From: Methanothermococcus okinawensis
GTDB taxonomy: Archaea > AGJL01 > Methanococci > Methanococcales > Methanococcaceae
NCBI GenBank assembly: GCA_015661555.1
Contig: DQVW01000057.1
Coordinates: 1-12,020 of the forward strand
Direction of reading: 5' to 3'
Length of the DNA: 12,020 bases
Shown: piece after piece, positions 1 to 6,088 of the stretch
Layout of the letters: every line of letters begins with the position of its first letter
Numbering within the stretch: the first letter of the stretch is position 1
Notes under the pieces: generated by a model
Databases searched by the model: none
What the model was told of the DNA's origin: nothing
The model's input: the letters and a program-made list of their open reading frames with translations, nothing else
Made by a program: the position numbers and the translations under genes

Positions 1-695
1 TCCTTTAAACTGTAGCCCCTCTCTATGTCCTTTATAATACTTCTAAATTCAAAGGAGGGGATACCAAACTCTGGACTATCTGCTATATTCTTAATAGCCT
101 CCTGGAGAGACATTCCAGCATTTAACAGTGATATCATAGTTAACAGTGTTACAAGTATCTGCATCTTTATCTCTCCACGGAAGAGCAGCAGCTTTATCTT
201 TGGGTAGAATACCCCTAGAATAAATATAACGATACTGGCAACTATCCCACTTATAATAGCCATAGGCAGGTTGTCCAGGAAGTATAAAAAGTATGCAAGA
301 CCTATAAGGAGAGAGACAACTATCAACTTTAAGAAATATTTATTGATGTCTTTGATACCTGCATATTGGAAATCTACCTTAGAGGGTAAAAACTTTGTAC
401 GTATTACATGGTAGGATATCTCCTTACTGTATCTTTTAAGGACCTCTATCTCTAACTCTTCCATTATCTTGTCAATGTCTACATCTGTCTCTATTCTCCT
501 ACCAAGACCTTCCCCAGTTCCCTCATAAACATCGTAAAATAATAACTCCTCTCTTGCTTCATCGTAAATAGTAGGTACTTTCTCAACTATACCAGAAACC
601 TTTTTTCTTCTTCTCCTTCGTCCTCTTATAAGATATAATATCTCATCAATGTACCTTGTAATGTTTGAAAAAATTTTTCTTGTTGCCTCTGCCAT
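1..695 (-). CDS. TadC/GspF-type (T2SF) pilus-assembly membrane protein, C-terminus cut by window edge
   Basis: This is the N-terminal 231 residues of a polytopic membrane protein; the rest lies beyond base 1. Residues 1-118 are cytoplasmic and charged, with a basic run RGRRRRRKK at 24-32. Two hydrophobic segments follow at about 121-140 and 144-163. Then comes the start of a T2SF domain, recognisable by TLLTMISLLNAGMSLQEAI from about 183. Proteins of this family form the inner-membrane platform that works with a secretion ATPase in type IV pili, archaella and type II secretion. The ATPase gene (klbA) lies 32 nt upstream in the same direction, so the two are probably one motor-platform unit. 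The ATG at 693-695 is preceded by TGGTGATTCA, a good archaeal Shine-Dalgarno site. The substrate pilin is not visible here. The family call is firm; the type of appendage is inferred. Confidence 0.82.
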   Translation of the reverse strand, partial: MAEATRKIFSNITRYIDEILYLIRGRRRRRKKVSGIVEKVPTIYDEAREELLFYDVYEGTGEGLGRRIETDVDIDKIMEELEIEVLKRYSKEISYHVIRTKFLPSKVDFQYAGIKDINKYFLKLIVVSLLIGLAYFLYFLDNLPMAIISGIVASIVIFILGVFYPKIKLLLFRGEIKMQILVTLLTMISLLNAGMSLQEAIKNIADSPEFGIPSFEFRSIIKDIERGYSLK

Positions 696-715
696 TGAAT
701 CACCATTAACAATGT

Positions 716-727
716 AAAAATAAAAAA
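716..727 (-). terminator. Oligo-T tract T6-A-T5 between klbA and tadC-like gene
   Basis: Directly after the klbA TAA, the RNA-like strand reads TTTTTTATTTTT. Archaeal RNA polymerase terminates at oligo-T tracts without needing a hairpin. The tract may therefore end part of the klbA transcripts and lower expression of the downstream tadC-like gene, which has no clear promoter of its own in the 32-nt gap. It could equally be ordinary AT-rich spacer. Confidence 0.35.
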
Positions 728-2914
728 TTAAATTACTATACTCCTCAGTAGTTTATCAGGGTCTTCCTGATATCTCATTATAAGTTCCCCTACCCTCTTA
801 ATATCCCTTATATTGTTTTTGTATGCGTACTTTAACACCTCTATCCTGTTCTTTCTATCCTCCAATAGTTCCTCCCTAGATATACCTGCAATATTACAGA
901 CCTCCTCCTCCCACATACAGATACCCTTTTTCTTTATAGCGTCCTCCATACCGTCGTATGTGAAGAGTGTGGTTTTGGATATCTCCCCGGCAGAACCTGT
1001 AATCTCTATAACTTCCAGTATTCTCCTAATGGTCTTTCTATTCCTCTTTATCCTCTGCTGATTTATAATAAAGTCCAGGGAGGAGAGCATGATCTTAGGT
1101 ACATTCATCGGTGGATTTATAAGTCTTGTTATAGCTTCACTTGCACTGTTTGCGTGGAGGGTTCCAGAACAGTTAGAGATAGCAATACCTCCATTACTTC
1201 CCCCTATATAGGTGTGGTTGTCCACAACTGTTAAGTCGTAGATATAACCCTGATAACTTACCTCCTGGATAGATACTACTCTATCCCAGGAGATATCTAG
1301 AGAGGAGCATACACCCTCTACCATTACATCCCCATCTGCAATATAGTTACCCATGACTTCTTCTCTACACCTGGTGGGGATGGCTATGTAATCTCCAACC
1401 TCTAAGGAGTTGGCGTTAACTTCGAAGATAATTCCTCCCCTTAGTAGGTACAGTGGATGGTCATGGGTAAGGGTTATCTCCCTACCACTCCCAGTCCTTA
1501 TCTTTAAAAGTTTTCCAGAGTATCTCTTTCTCCATACATGGGAGATTAACTTGTCCTCAATCCTTAGAGACCTCTTGTTAAAACTCCTCACGTATATGTC
1601 CTCCCCACTTATATCAATCCATTCAAATCCGTTATCTTCCCTAACCACCTTGTATCCCTTCTGGAAGAAAGTATCTACAAAGTCCCCTATCTTCACAGCC
1701 TCTCCATGGGAGAGGTATATCACCTCTTCACCAATTAAGGCACCGTCGTGACCTGTGTTCATAGCTACCAGGAGGGAACGGGCCTCCTCCCCTCTTACCT
1801 CCCCTACAAATATCCTATCTGGTCTCATTCTCAGGGCGTTTTTAATAAGGTCATCCATGGTGATCTCGTAGTCAGGAACTCCAGGTCTCGGTGGCCTAGT
1901 TACCATCCTGATTACATGGTCATGGGGTATCTGGAGCTCTGGAGTATCCTCGATAGTAACTATTCTATCTGTGTACATGGAGAACATGGATATTACATTT
2001 AAGGTAGTAGTCTTACCAGAACCAGTACCTCCTACAATCAGGGTGTTGGCAGGTTTAGATCCAAAGTATCCCTCAACAGCCTGCCAGAGGAAGGCTGCAA
2101 ACTCAAAGTTAAAGGTACCAAACTTTATAAGGTCTATAACAGTTAGTGGATCCTTGGAGAACTTACGAATTGTCAGTGTACTTCCATCGGGGGTGACCTC
2201 CTTTAAGGTGGCGTTTACCCTACTTCCATCAGGTAAAAAGGCATCTAGCATGGGGGTTCTGGCATCTATGGTCCTTCCTGCAAGTAGTGCTATACTCTCT
2301 ATAATCCTAGTTAACTCCTCCCCGTCAAAGGCAATATTAGTTCTACACATCTGGTACTTCCTGTGGAAGACATAGGCAGGTCTAAACTCCCCGTTAACCA
2401 TTACCTCCTCTAACCTCTCGTCACTAAGAGGTATTTCCAGGAAACCTAATTTACCTAGAATTAAGTAAAAGTACTTTGCCAGACTTTGTATCTCAGGCCT
2501 CTTTAGGTTTAAATTGTTCCTCTCTACGTACTCCTGTAAAAATCTGTATATCTCCCCAACTTTTTCAAATCCCTCTTCAGATAGAATAGACTTCATCTCC
2601 TGCAGGGTATCCTCAGGTAGCCTAGAGAGTATCTCCATTATCACATCTACTTCCGGTACTACATACAGGGTTCTTCCCCCTTTTTTCTCGATAACTATGT
2701 CAAAATCTACCTCTCCCACCTGTACACTGTAGGTATCCAAAACGTTAGAGGAAAGTGAGGCACCTATTTTGTCTACGATGGTAGGTTTTGGAGTGGTGGT
2801 TGTAAGACTAGATGAGGTAGTTTCTTTCTCCTTTTTCTCCTCCACAGTAGTATCCTTTTTAATAGAGATCCCAACTTTACCTTTTTTCTTTTTAATTCTA
2901 TCTAATAGACCCAT
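728..2914 (-). CDS. klbA: KlbA/GspE-family secretion (pilus assembly) ATPase containing an intein
   Basis: This is a hexameric traffic ATPase of the VirB11/GspE/PilB superfamily that would power pilus-like assembly together with the adjacent TadC-like protein. The precursor is 728 aa; removing the 190-aa intein leaves 538 aa. Residues 1-45 are a low-complexity Lys/Glu/Thr-rich leader, followed by the N-terminal domain to about 260. Walker A is GGTGSGKT at 295-302, the Asp box is TIEDTPEL around 320-327, and Walker B is RIFVGEVRG at 367-375. The His box is split by the intein: MNTGHDG ends at 391, and CSGTLHANS resumes at 582. M. jannaschii has the same arrangement (MJ0781, KlbA, beside TFB). 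The start ATG has AGGTG seven bases upstream. The gene appears to have its own promoter in the 87-nt gap after tfb. Confidence 0.93.
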   Translation of the reverse strand: MGLLDRIKKKKGKVGISIKKDTTVEEKKEKETTSSSLTTTTPKPTIVDKIGASLSSNVLDTYSVQVGEVDFDIVIEKKGGRTLYVVPEVDVIMEILSRLPEDTLQEMKSILSEEGFEKVGEIYRFLQEYVERNNLNLKRPEIQSLAKYFYLILGKLGFLEIPLSDERLEEVMVNGEFRPAYVFHRKYQMCRTNIAFDGEELTRIIESIALLAGRTIDARTPMLDAFLPDGSRVNATLKEVTPDGSTLTIRKFSKDPLTVIDLIKFGTFNFEFAAFLWQAVEGYFGSKPANTLIVGGTGSGKTTTLNVISMFSMYTDRIVTIEDTPELQIPHDHVIRMVTRPPRPGVPDYEITMDDLIKNALRMRPDRIFVGEVRGEEARSLLVAMNTGHDGALIGEEVIYLSHGEAVKIGDFVDTFFQKGYKVVREDNGFEWIDISGEDIYVRSFNKRSLRIEDKLISHVWRKRYSGKLLKIRTGSGREITLTHDHPLYLLRGGIIFEVNANSLEVGDYIAIPTRCREEVMGNYIADGDVMVEGVCSSLDISWDRVVSIQEVSYQGYIYDLTVVDNHTYIGGSNGGIAISNCSGTLHANSASEAITRLINPPMNVPKIMLSSLDFIINQQRIKRNRKTIRRILEVIEITGSAGEISKTTLFTYDGMEDAIKKKGICMWEEEVCNIAGISREELLEDRKNRIEVLKYAYKNNIRDIKRVGELIMRYQEDPDKLLRSIVI
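1172..1741 (-). other. Class 2 (Ala-1) mini-intein coding segment inside klbA
   Basis: This in-frame 190-aa protein-splicing element covers precursor residues 392-581. It starts with Ala (ALIGEEVIYL) instead of Cys/Ser and ends in Asn (GGIAISN). Cys582 is the first C-extein residue, so splicing should join HDG to CSGTLHANS and restore the ATPase His box. Block B is TLTHDHPLY, with T481 and H484. Block F is YIYDLTVVDNHTYI. The residue before the terminal Asn is Ser, not the usual His. Ala-1 inteins of this type are known from M. jannaschii KlbA, where Cys+1 attacks the N-terminal peptide bond directly. No LAGLIDADG endonuclease motifs are visible, so the element should not be able to home by itself. 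It is longer than the M. jannaschii version (168 aa, from memory); the extra residues seem to lie at about 514-545. Confidence 0.95.
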
Positions 2915-2964
2915 AGCTTAACACCTTTTAAAAATATACCTTAAAATTATAGTAGTCAGAAAAA

Positions 2965-2973
2965 TTATATTAA
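2965..2973 (-). promoter_or_regulatory. Putative TATA box for klbA
   Basis: The minus strand reads TTAATATAA about 50 nt upstream of the klbA ATG. A start site about 25 nt downstream would give a leader of roughly 30 nt containing the AGGTG ribosome site. It lies just after a T7 tract that probably ends the tfb transcript. The region is AT-rich, so this is only a plausible call. Confidence 0.4.
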
Positions 2974-2983
2974 CATTTCTAGT

Positions 2984-2990
2984 AAAAAAA
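2984..2990 (-). terminator. Oligo-T terminator after tfb
   Basis: Seven consecutive T residues on the minus strand begin 11 nt after the tfb stop codon. Such runs are enough for archaeal RNA polymerase termination. Their position between tfb and the klbA TATA-like element suggests that gar1-tfb and klbA-tadC are separate transcription units. Confidence 0.5.
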
Positions 2991-3001
2991 GAGAGGAGAG
3001 G

Positions 3002-3979
3002 TTACAAAGTAACATCGATGTCTAGATGTTCTGTCAATTCCTTGTATCTATTCCTTATAGTTACCTCTGTAACACCTGCAACATCTGCAACCTCTCTCTG
3101 AGTTCTTCTTGTCCCATGGAGCACACTGGCTATGTATATTGCTGCTGCAGCTACACCTGTTGGTCCCCTACCACTTGTCAACCCCTTCTCACTGGCCTTC
3201 TGAAGGATGGCTATGGCCTTGGACTCCACCTCTCCAGGTAGGTTAAGTTCTGAGACAAATCTTGGGACGTAGTCTATTGGACTTGTTGGAGCCAACTTTA
3301 TATTTAACTCCCTTGTAAGGAATCTGTAGGTCCTCCCTATCTCCTTCCTGTCTACTCTGGAGACCTCTGCAATTTCATCTAAAGTCCTTGGAACCTTACA
3401 TATCCTACAGGCGGCGTAGAGTGCGGCGGCAGCTACTCCCTCTATACTTCTACCTCTAATCAATCCCTTCTCCACAGCACCTCTGTAGAGTATCGCAGCG
3501 TTCTCCCTTACATTCCTTGGAAGTCCCAACTTAGAGGCTATCCTGTCTAACTCTGAGAGGGCATAGGCAAGGTTTCTCTCTGAGGCATCTGATACCCTTA
3601 TCCTCCTCTGCCACTTTCTCAACCTGTAAAGTTGAGCCTTCCTCTCTGCAGAGATCTCCTTCCCATAGCTGTCCTTATTCCTCCAGTCTATAACGGTGGA
3701 CAACCCCTTGTCATGTATGGTGTAGGTTATTGGAGCTCCCACTCTACTTCTCTTTACCCTCTGTTCATGGTCGAAGGCTCTCCACTCTGGCCCTGTATCA
3801 AATAGATTCTCCTCTAAGACACATCCACAGTCTGCACATACAATCTCTGCCCTCTCGTAATCCTTAACTATATTCTTACTGTTACAGATAGGACAGACTA
3901 ACTCCTCCTCCTTTTCTATAATAACATTTTTTGAGGCCTTGGTATTTTTCTCCTCTACTTCTAATGTTTTCGCCTTCAT
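3002..3979 (-). CDS. tfb: Transcription initiation factor IIB (TFB), intein-free
   Basis: This is the archaeal general transcription factor that bridges TBP-bound TATA/BRE DNA and RNA polymerase. It is 325 aa, the usual length. The zinc ribbon has C29, C32, C48 and C51 (CPIC...CADC). The B-reader region GPEWRAFDHEQR begins at 63. Two cyclin-like repeats follow, each with its signature helix: RSIEGVAAAALYAACR around 177-192 and GRGPTGVAAAAIYIAS around 270-285. The second ends in a recognition-helix region VTEVTIRNRYKEL. The ATG has CGGTG seven bases upstream. It lies 31 nt after gar1 in the same direction and is probably co-transcribed with it. The M. jannaschii homologue next to klbA carries an intein (established knowledge); this copy is uninterrupted. 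Confidence 0.97.
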   Translation of the reverse strand: MKAKTLEVEEKNTKASKNVIIEKEEELVCPICNSKNIVKDYERAEIVCADCGCVLEENLFDTGPEWRAFDHEQRVKRSRVGAPITYTIHDKGLSTVIDWRNKDSYGKEISAERKAQLYRLRKWQRRIRVSDASERNLAYALSELDRIASKLGLPRNVRENAAILYRGAVEKGLIRGRSIEGVAAAALYAACRICKVPRTLDEIAEVSRVDRKEIGRTYRFLTRELNIKLAPTSPIDYVPRFVSELNLPGEVESKAIAILQKASEKGLTSGRGPTGVAAAAIYIASVLHGTRRTQREVADVAGVTEVTIRNRYKELTEHLDIDVTL

Positions 3980-4010
3980 AGGTTAACACCGTAGAATATA
4001 GGCTTTTATT

Positions 4011-4286
4011 TTAACGTCGACCCCTCCTGTTGGAGTATCTCTTTCTCCTCTTTTCCTCCGAGATAAAGGCCTCCCCCCGTCTCAGTGCAATCCTCTTCCC
4101 AGTTTTATCCGTAGGTATTATGGAGATGTAGGGTTTATTGACAGGACCAAAAACCTCGTACACCTTTCCCAGTACCCTCCTCCTAGACCTATCTGCAAAA
4201 ACAGTAGATCTTAACTTAGGTTGATAGTCCGCCCTCCCTATAATCCTCCCGTTGGGAAGTTCATGGAGTATCTCTATCCTCTTCAC
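4011..4286 (-). CDS. gar1: H/ACA RNA-protein complex subunit Gar1
   Basis: Gar1 binds Cbf5 in the H/ACA guide ribonucleoprotein that makes pseudouridines in rRNA, and it helps release substrate. The 91-aa product has the Gar1 beta-barrel core with GKVYEVFGPVNKPYISI at 40-56 and a very basic C-terminal tail (KRRKRYSNRRGRR). I chose the GTG at 4284-4286. It is preceded by GGAGGAGTACT, a strong ribosome-binding site, and the product starts MKRIEILHEL. A TTG six codons upstream (4302-4304) is in frame but has no ribosome site and would add only MKWRST. The gene is first in a probable gar1-tfb operon. Confidence 0.92.
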   Translation of the reverse strand: MKRIEILHELPNGRIIGRADYQPKLRSTVFADRSRRRVLGKVYEVFGPVNKPYISIIPTDKTGKRIALRRGEAFISEEKRRKRYSNRRGRR

Positions 4287-4325
4287 AGTACTCCTCCACT
4301 TCAATTAACTGATAGATTTAGAAAT

Positions 4326-4355
4326 ATGGATATAACGTTGGCACGATATATCCAT
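4326..4355. promoter_or_regulatory. Perfect 9-bp inverted repeat in the gar1-sirC divergent region
   Basis: ATGGATATA at 4326-4334 and its exact reverse complement TATATCCAT at 4347-4355 are separated by 12 nt. The arm centres are 21 nt apart, about two helical turns, as expected of an operator for a dimeric regulator. The element begins where transcription of gar1 should start if the TATA-like element at 4376-4385 is used. It could therefore be a repressor site over the start point, or a hairpin at the 5' end of the gar1 message. No known regulator motif was recognised. Confidence 0.45.
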
Positions 4356-4375
4356 CTATCCCTTTTGCCATACTC

Positions 4376-4385
4376 CTATATAAAC
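4376..4385 (-). promoter_or_regulatory. Putative TATA box for gar1-tfb
   Basis: The minus strand reads GTTTATATAG, close to the archaeal TTTATATA consensus. It lies about 90 nt upstream of the chosen gar1 GTG. A start site about 25 nt downstream would fall near 4355, giving a leader of about 70 nt that contains the inverted repeat. Confidence 0.5.
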
Positions 4386-4391
4386 TTTTCG

Positions 4392-4405
4392 AAAAATATA
4401 TATAG
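4392..4405 (+). promoter_or_regulatory. Putative TATA box for the sirC-like gene
   Basis: AAAAATATATATAG lies about 50 nt upstream of the sirC ATG. A start site about 25 nt downstream (near 4424) gives a leader of around 24 nt containing AAGGGGAGG. It sits only a few bases from the opposing gar1 TATA-like element, so the two promoters are nearly back to back. Confidence 0.5.
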
Positions 4406-4447
4406 AAGTATTAGCCTGCACTTATTTAAATTGCAGAGAAGGGGAGG

Positions 4448-5080
4448 ATGATACCTGTATTTCTTAAGTTAAAAGGTTTTAAGGTGTGCATCTTTGGATT
4501 TGGAGAGGTGGGGAGAAGGAGACTAAAGAAGATACTAGCTGGAGAGCCGGAGAAGGTAACTGTATATACCAAAGAGGAGGTGGACAGGGAAACTAGGAGA
4601 CACTACGAGGATCTATGTAACATAGAGTTTATAACCTGTGACCTAGAGGAGCTAAGAGATGAGGATATCCAGGAGATAGTAAAAAAACATGACATTGTAA
4701 TAGCCGCCATAGACGAGAGGAACAACAGGAGGATTGTAAAGATAGCTAAAAAATTTAAAAAGTTTATAAACTCCTCCACCTTTGAGGAGGATGTCAACTT
4801 TGTAATCCCAGCTTACTGTTATAAGGAAGGTGTATACTTCGTAGTATACACCCAGGGTAGGAGCCCCCTGATGGCGAGATATATTAGGGAGTTGGTGGAG
4901 AGGTTTATAGAAAAGAGTAAAGAGGAGATAGATCTCCAGAGTAATTTAAGAACATTTTTAAAAGAGTGTATCCCATCTCAACGAGATAGAAGGGAGATTT
5001 TAGAGGATGTTTTTAAAAATGAAGAGTTTAAAAGGGAACTGTTGAATCTGATAGAGAGGTATAAGAATAAGCAAAATTAA
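4448..5080 (+). CDS. sirC: Precorrin-2 dehydrogenase / sirohydrochlorin synthase (SirC/Met8p-like)
   Basis: The enzyme oxidises precorrin-2 to sirohydrochlorin with NAD+, feeding siroheme, coenzyme F430 and cobamide synthesis. The 210-aa product begins MIPVFLKLKG. It has a Rossmann NAD-binding motif GFGEVGRRR at 17-25 (usually GGGxVA). The family segment QGRSPLMARYIREL around 136-149 takes the place of the usual ASPxLARxIR. There is no methyltransferase (CysG-A) domain, as is normal in archaea. Metal insertion, if any, cannot be read from sequence alone. The ATG follows GGGGAGG with no spacer, which is unusually tight, but no better start is present. Marker protein 2 starts 33 nt downstream and may be in the same transcript. 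Confidence 0.85.
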   Translation: MIPVFLKLKGFKVCIFGFGEVGRRRLKKILAGEPEKVTVYTKEEVDRETRRHYEDLCNIEFITCDLEELRDEDIQEIVKKHDIVIAAIDERNNRRIVKIAKKFKKFINSSTFEEDVNFVIPAYCYKEGVYFVVYTQGRSPLMARYIRELVERFIEKSKEEIDLQSNLRTFLKECIPSQRDRREILEDVFKNEEFKRELLNLIERYKNKQN

Positions 5081-5113
5081 TTACTCCACGATAATTTAGT
5101 AATAGGGGATCCT

Positions 5114-6088
5114 ATGAGGTTGAAGGAGATAATTGATGAGATAAAAAACTTTGAGGGTATAAAGAGAAAGAGAGGTATTAAGGAGATAGTATCTAATTTT
5201 AAATTTGAGGATGAGGACTACAACTTCGAGATCATAGCCTCTTTTGGAGAGGATGCAGCGGTAGTAGCTATCAACGGAGAGGAGGCTATTTTGCTGGCTG
5301 CAGATGGTATATGGGAGAAGGTGTTGGAGGTAGACCCCTGGTGGGCAGGGTACTGCTCTGTACTTGTCAATGCCAACGATATAGCGGCTATGGGTGGCAG
5401 GCCTATAGGCATGACAAGTGTAATTGGGGTAAGGAACTGGGAGGTATGTAGGGAGATCCTTAAGGGTATAAGGTACGGTATAGACAAGTTTGGTATTCCC
5501 ATGCTGGGAGGTCATACCCATCCAGATGCAAAGTGTAACGTCCTAGATGTCTCCATTACAGGTATTGTAAAGAGGGACAGTGTACTGAGAAGTGACTCTG
5601 CCAAGGTTGGAGATAAGATAGTATTCGCCTACGATCTAGATGGTAAAGTCCATGAAAAGTTCAACCTCAACTGGGATACCACCACCATGAAACCGAAGAA
5701 ACTTGTAAGGGATCAGTTAAGAGCCCTGGAGGTTATAGGAAGGGAGAAATTAGCTAACTCCTGTAAGGATATTAGTAATCCCGGTGCCCTAGGTACCCTA
5801 GGTATGCTCCTTGAGGTCTCCAGGAAGGGAGGCTATGTGGATATAAGAAAGATACCGAAACCTGAGGACATCCCTATTGTCCAATGGTTGAAGATGTATC
5901 CTGGATGTGGATTTGTATTTACAACACCTGAGGAAAAGGTGAAGCCCCTTAAGGAGATACTTGAGGAGGTAAATGTAACTGCCGAGGTCTGTGGAGAGGT
6001 AGTTAGAGATAGAAAACTTGTAATAGGGGATGGAAAGGAGAAAGGTGTTCTATTCGACTTTGAGAAGGAGTACATCTGTGGATGTTAA
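5114..6088 (+). CDS. Methanogenesis marker protein 2 (PurM-superfamily, AIR synthase-related)
   Basis: This 324-aa protein has the PurM/AIR synthase fold shared by PurM, SelD, ThiL and HypE, which use ATP to activate small substrates. Visible landmarks are the N-terminal glycine/acidic motif FGEDAAVV (44-51), AADGIWEK (62-69), VNANDIAAMGG (85-95) and GGHTHPD (132-138). These correspond to ATP/Mg-binding elements in the superfamily. The sequence matches what I recall of methanogenesis marker protein 2, found in methanogens but without a proven reaction. The HypE C-terminal cysteine signature is absent; the protein ends EYICGC, with two cysteines. The ATG is preceded by GGGGATCCT. Its location behind sirC allows a tetrapyrrole or F430-related role, but that is inference. 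Its stop overlaps that of the convergent hydrogenase gene. Confidence 0.82.
   Translation: MRLKEIIDEIKNFEGIKRKRGIKEIVSNFKFEDEDYNFEIIASFGEDAAVVAINGEEAILLAADGIWEKVLEVDPWWAGYCSVLVNANDIAAMGGRPIGMTSVIGVRNWEVCREILKGIRYGIDKFGIPMLGGHTHPDAKCNVLDVSITGIVKRDSVLRSDSAKVGDKIVFAYDLDGKVHEKFNLNWDTTTMKPKKLVRDQLRALEVIGREKLANSCKDISNPGALGTLGMLLEVSRKGGYVDIRKIPKPEDIPIVQWLKMYPGCGFVFTTPEEKVKPLKEILEEVNVTAEVCGEVVRDRKLVIGDGKEKGVLFDFEKEYICGC

Noticed and set aside
1748..2375. Overlapping plus-strand open frames opposite klbA
   Set aside because: They are antisense to conserved ATPase motifs and have no domain features or ribosome sites of note.
4832..4849. GTATAC...GTATAC repeat
   Set aside because: It lies inside the sirC-like coding sequence and follows from the codons of VYFVVYT; each arm is itself a palindrome, so no special structure is implied.
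5080..5103. ATTACT...AGTAAT inverted repeat between sirC-like gene and marker protein 2
   Set aside because: Only six AT-rich base pairs with a 12-nt loop; too weak for a confident hairpin or operator. It shares the 7-mer CACGATA with the spacer of the gar1 palindrome, which is within chance.
5096..5521. 141-codon open frame on the minus strand inside marker protein 2
   Set aside because: It is a shadow of a well-supported coding gene on the other strand, with low-complexity composition and no recognisable domain.
5114..6088. HypE (hydrogenase maturation) assignment because of the adjacent hydrogenase gene
   Set aside because: The protein has the PurM fold but lacks the HypE C-terminal cysteine signature, and the overall pattern fits marker protein 2 better.
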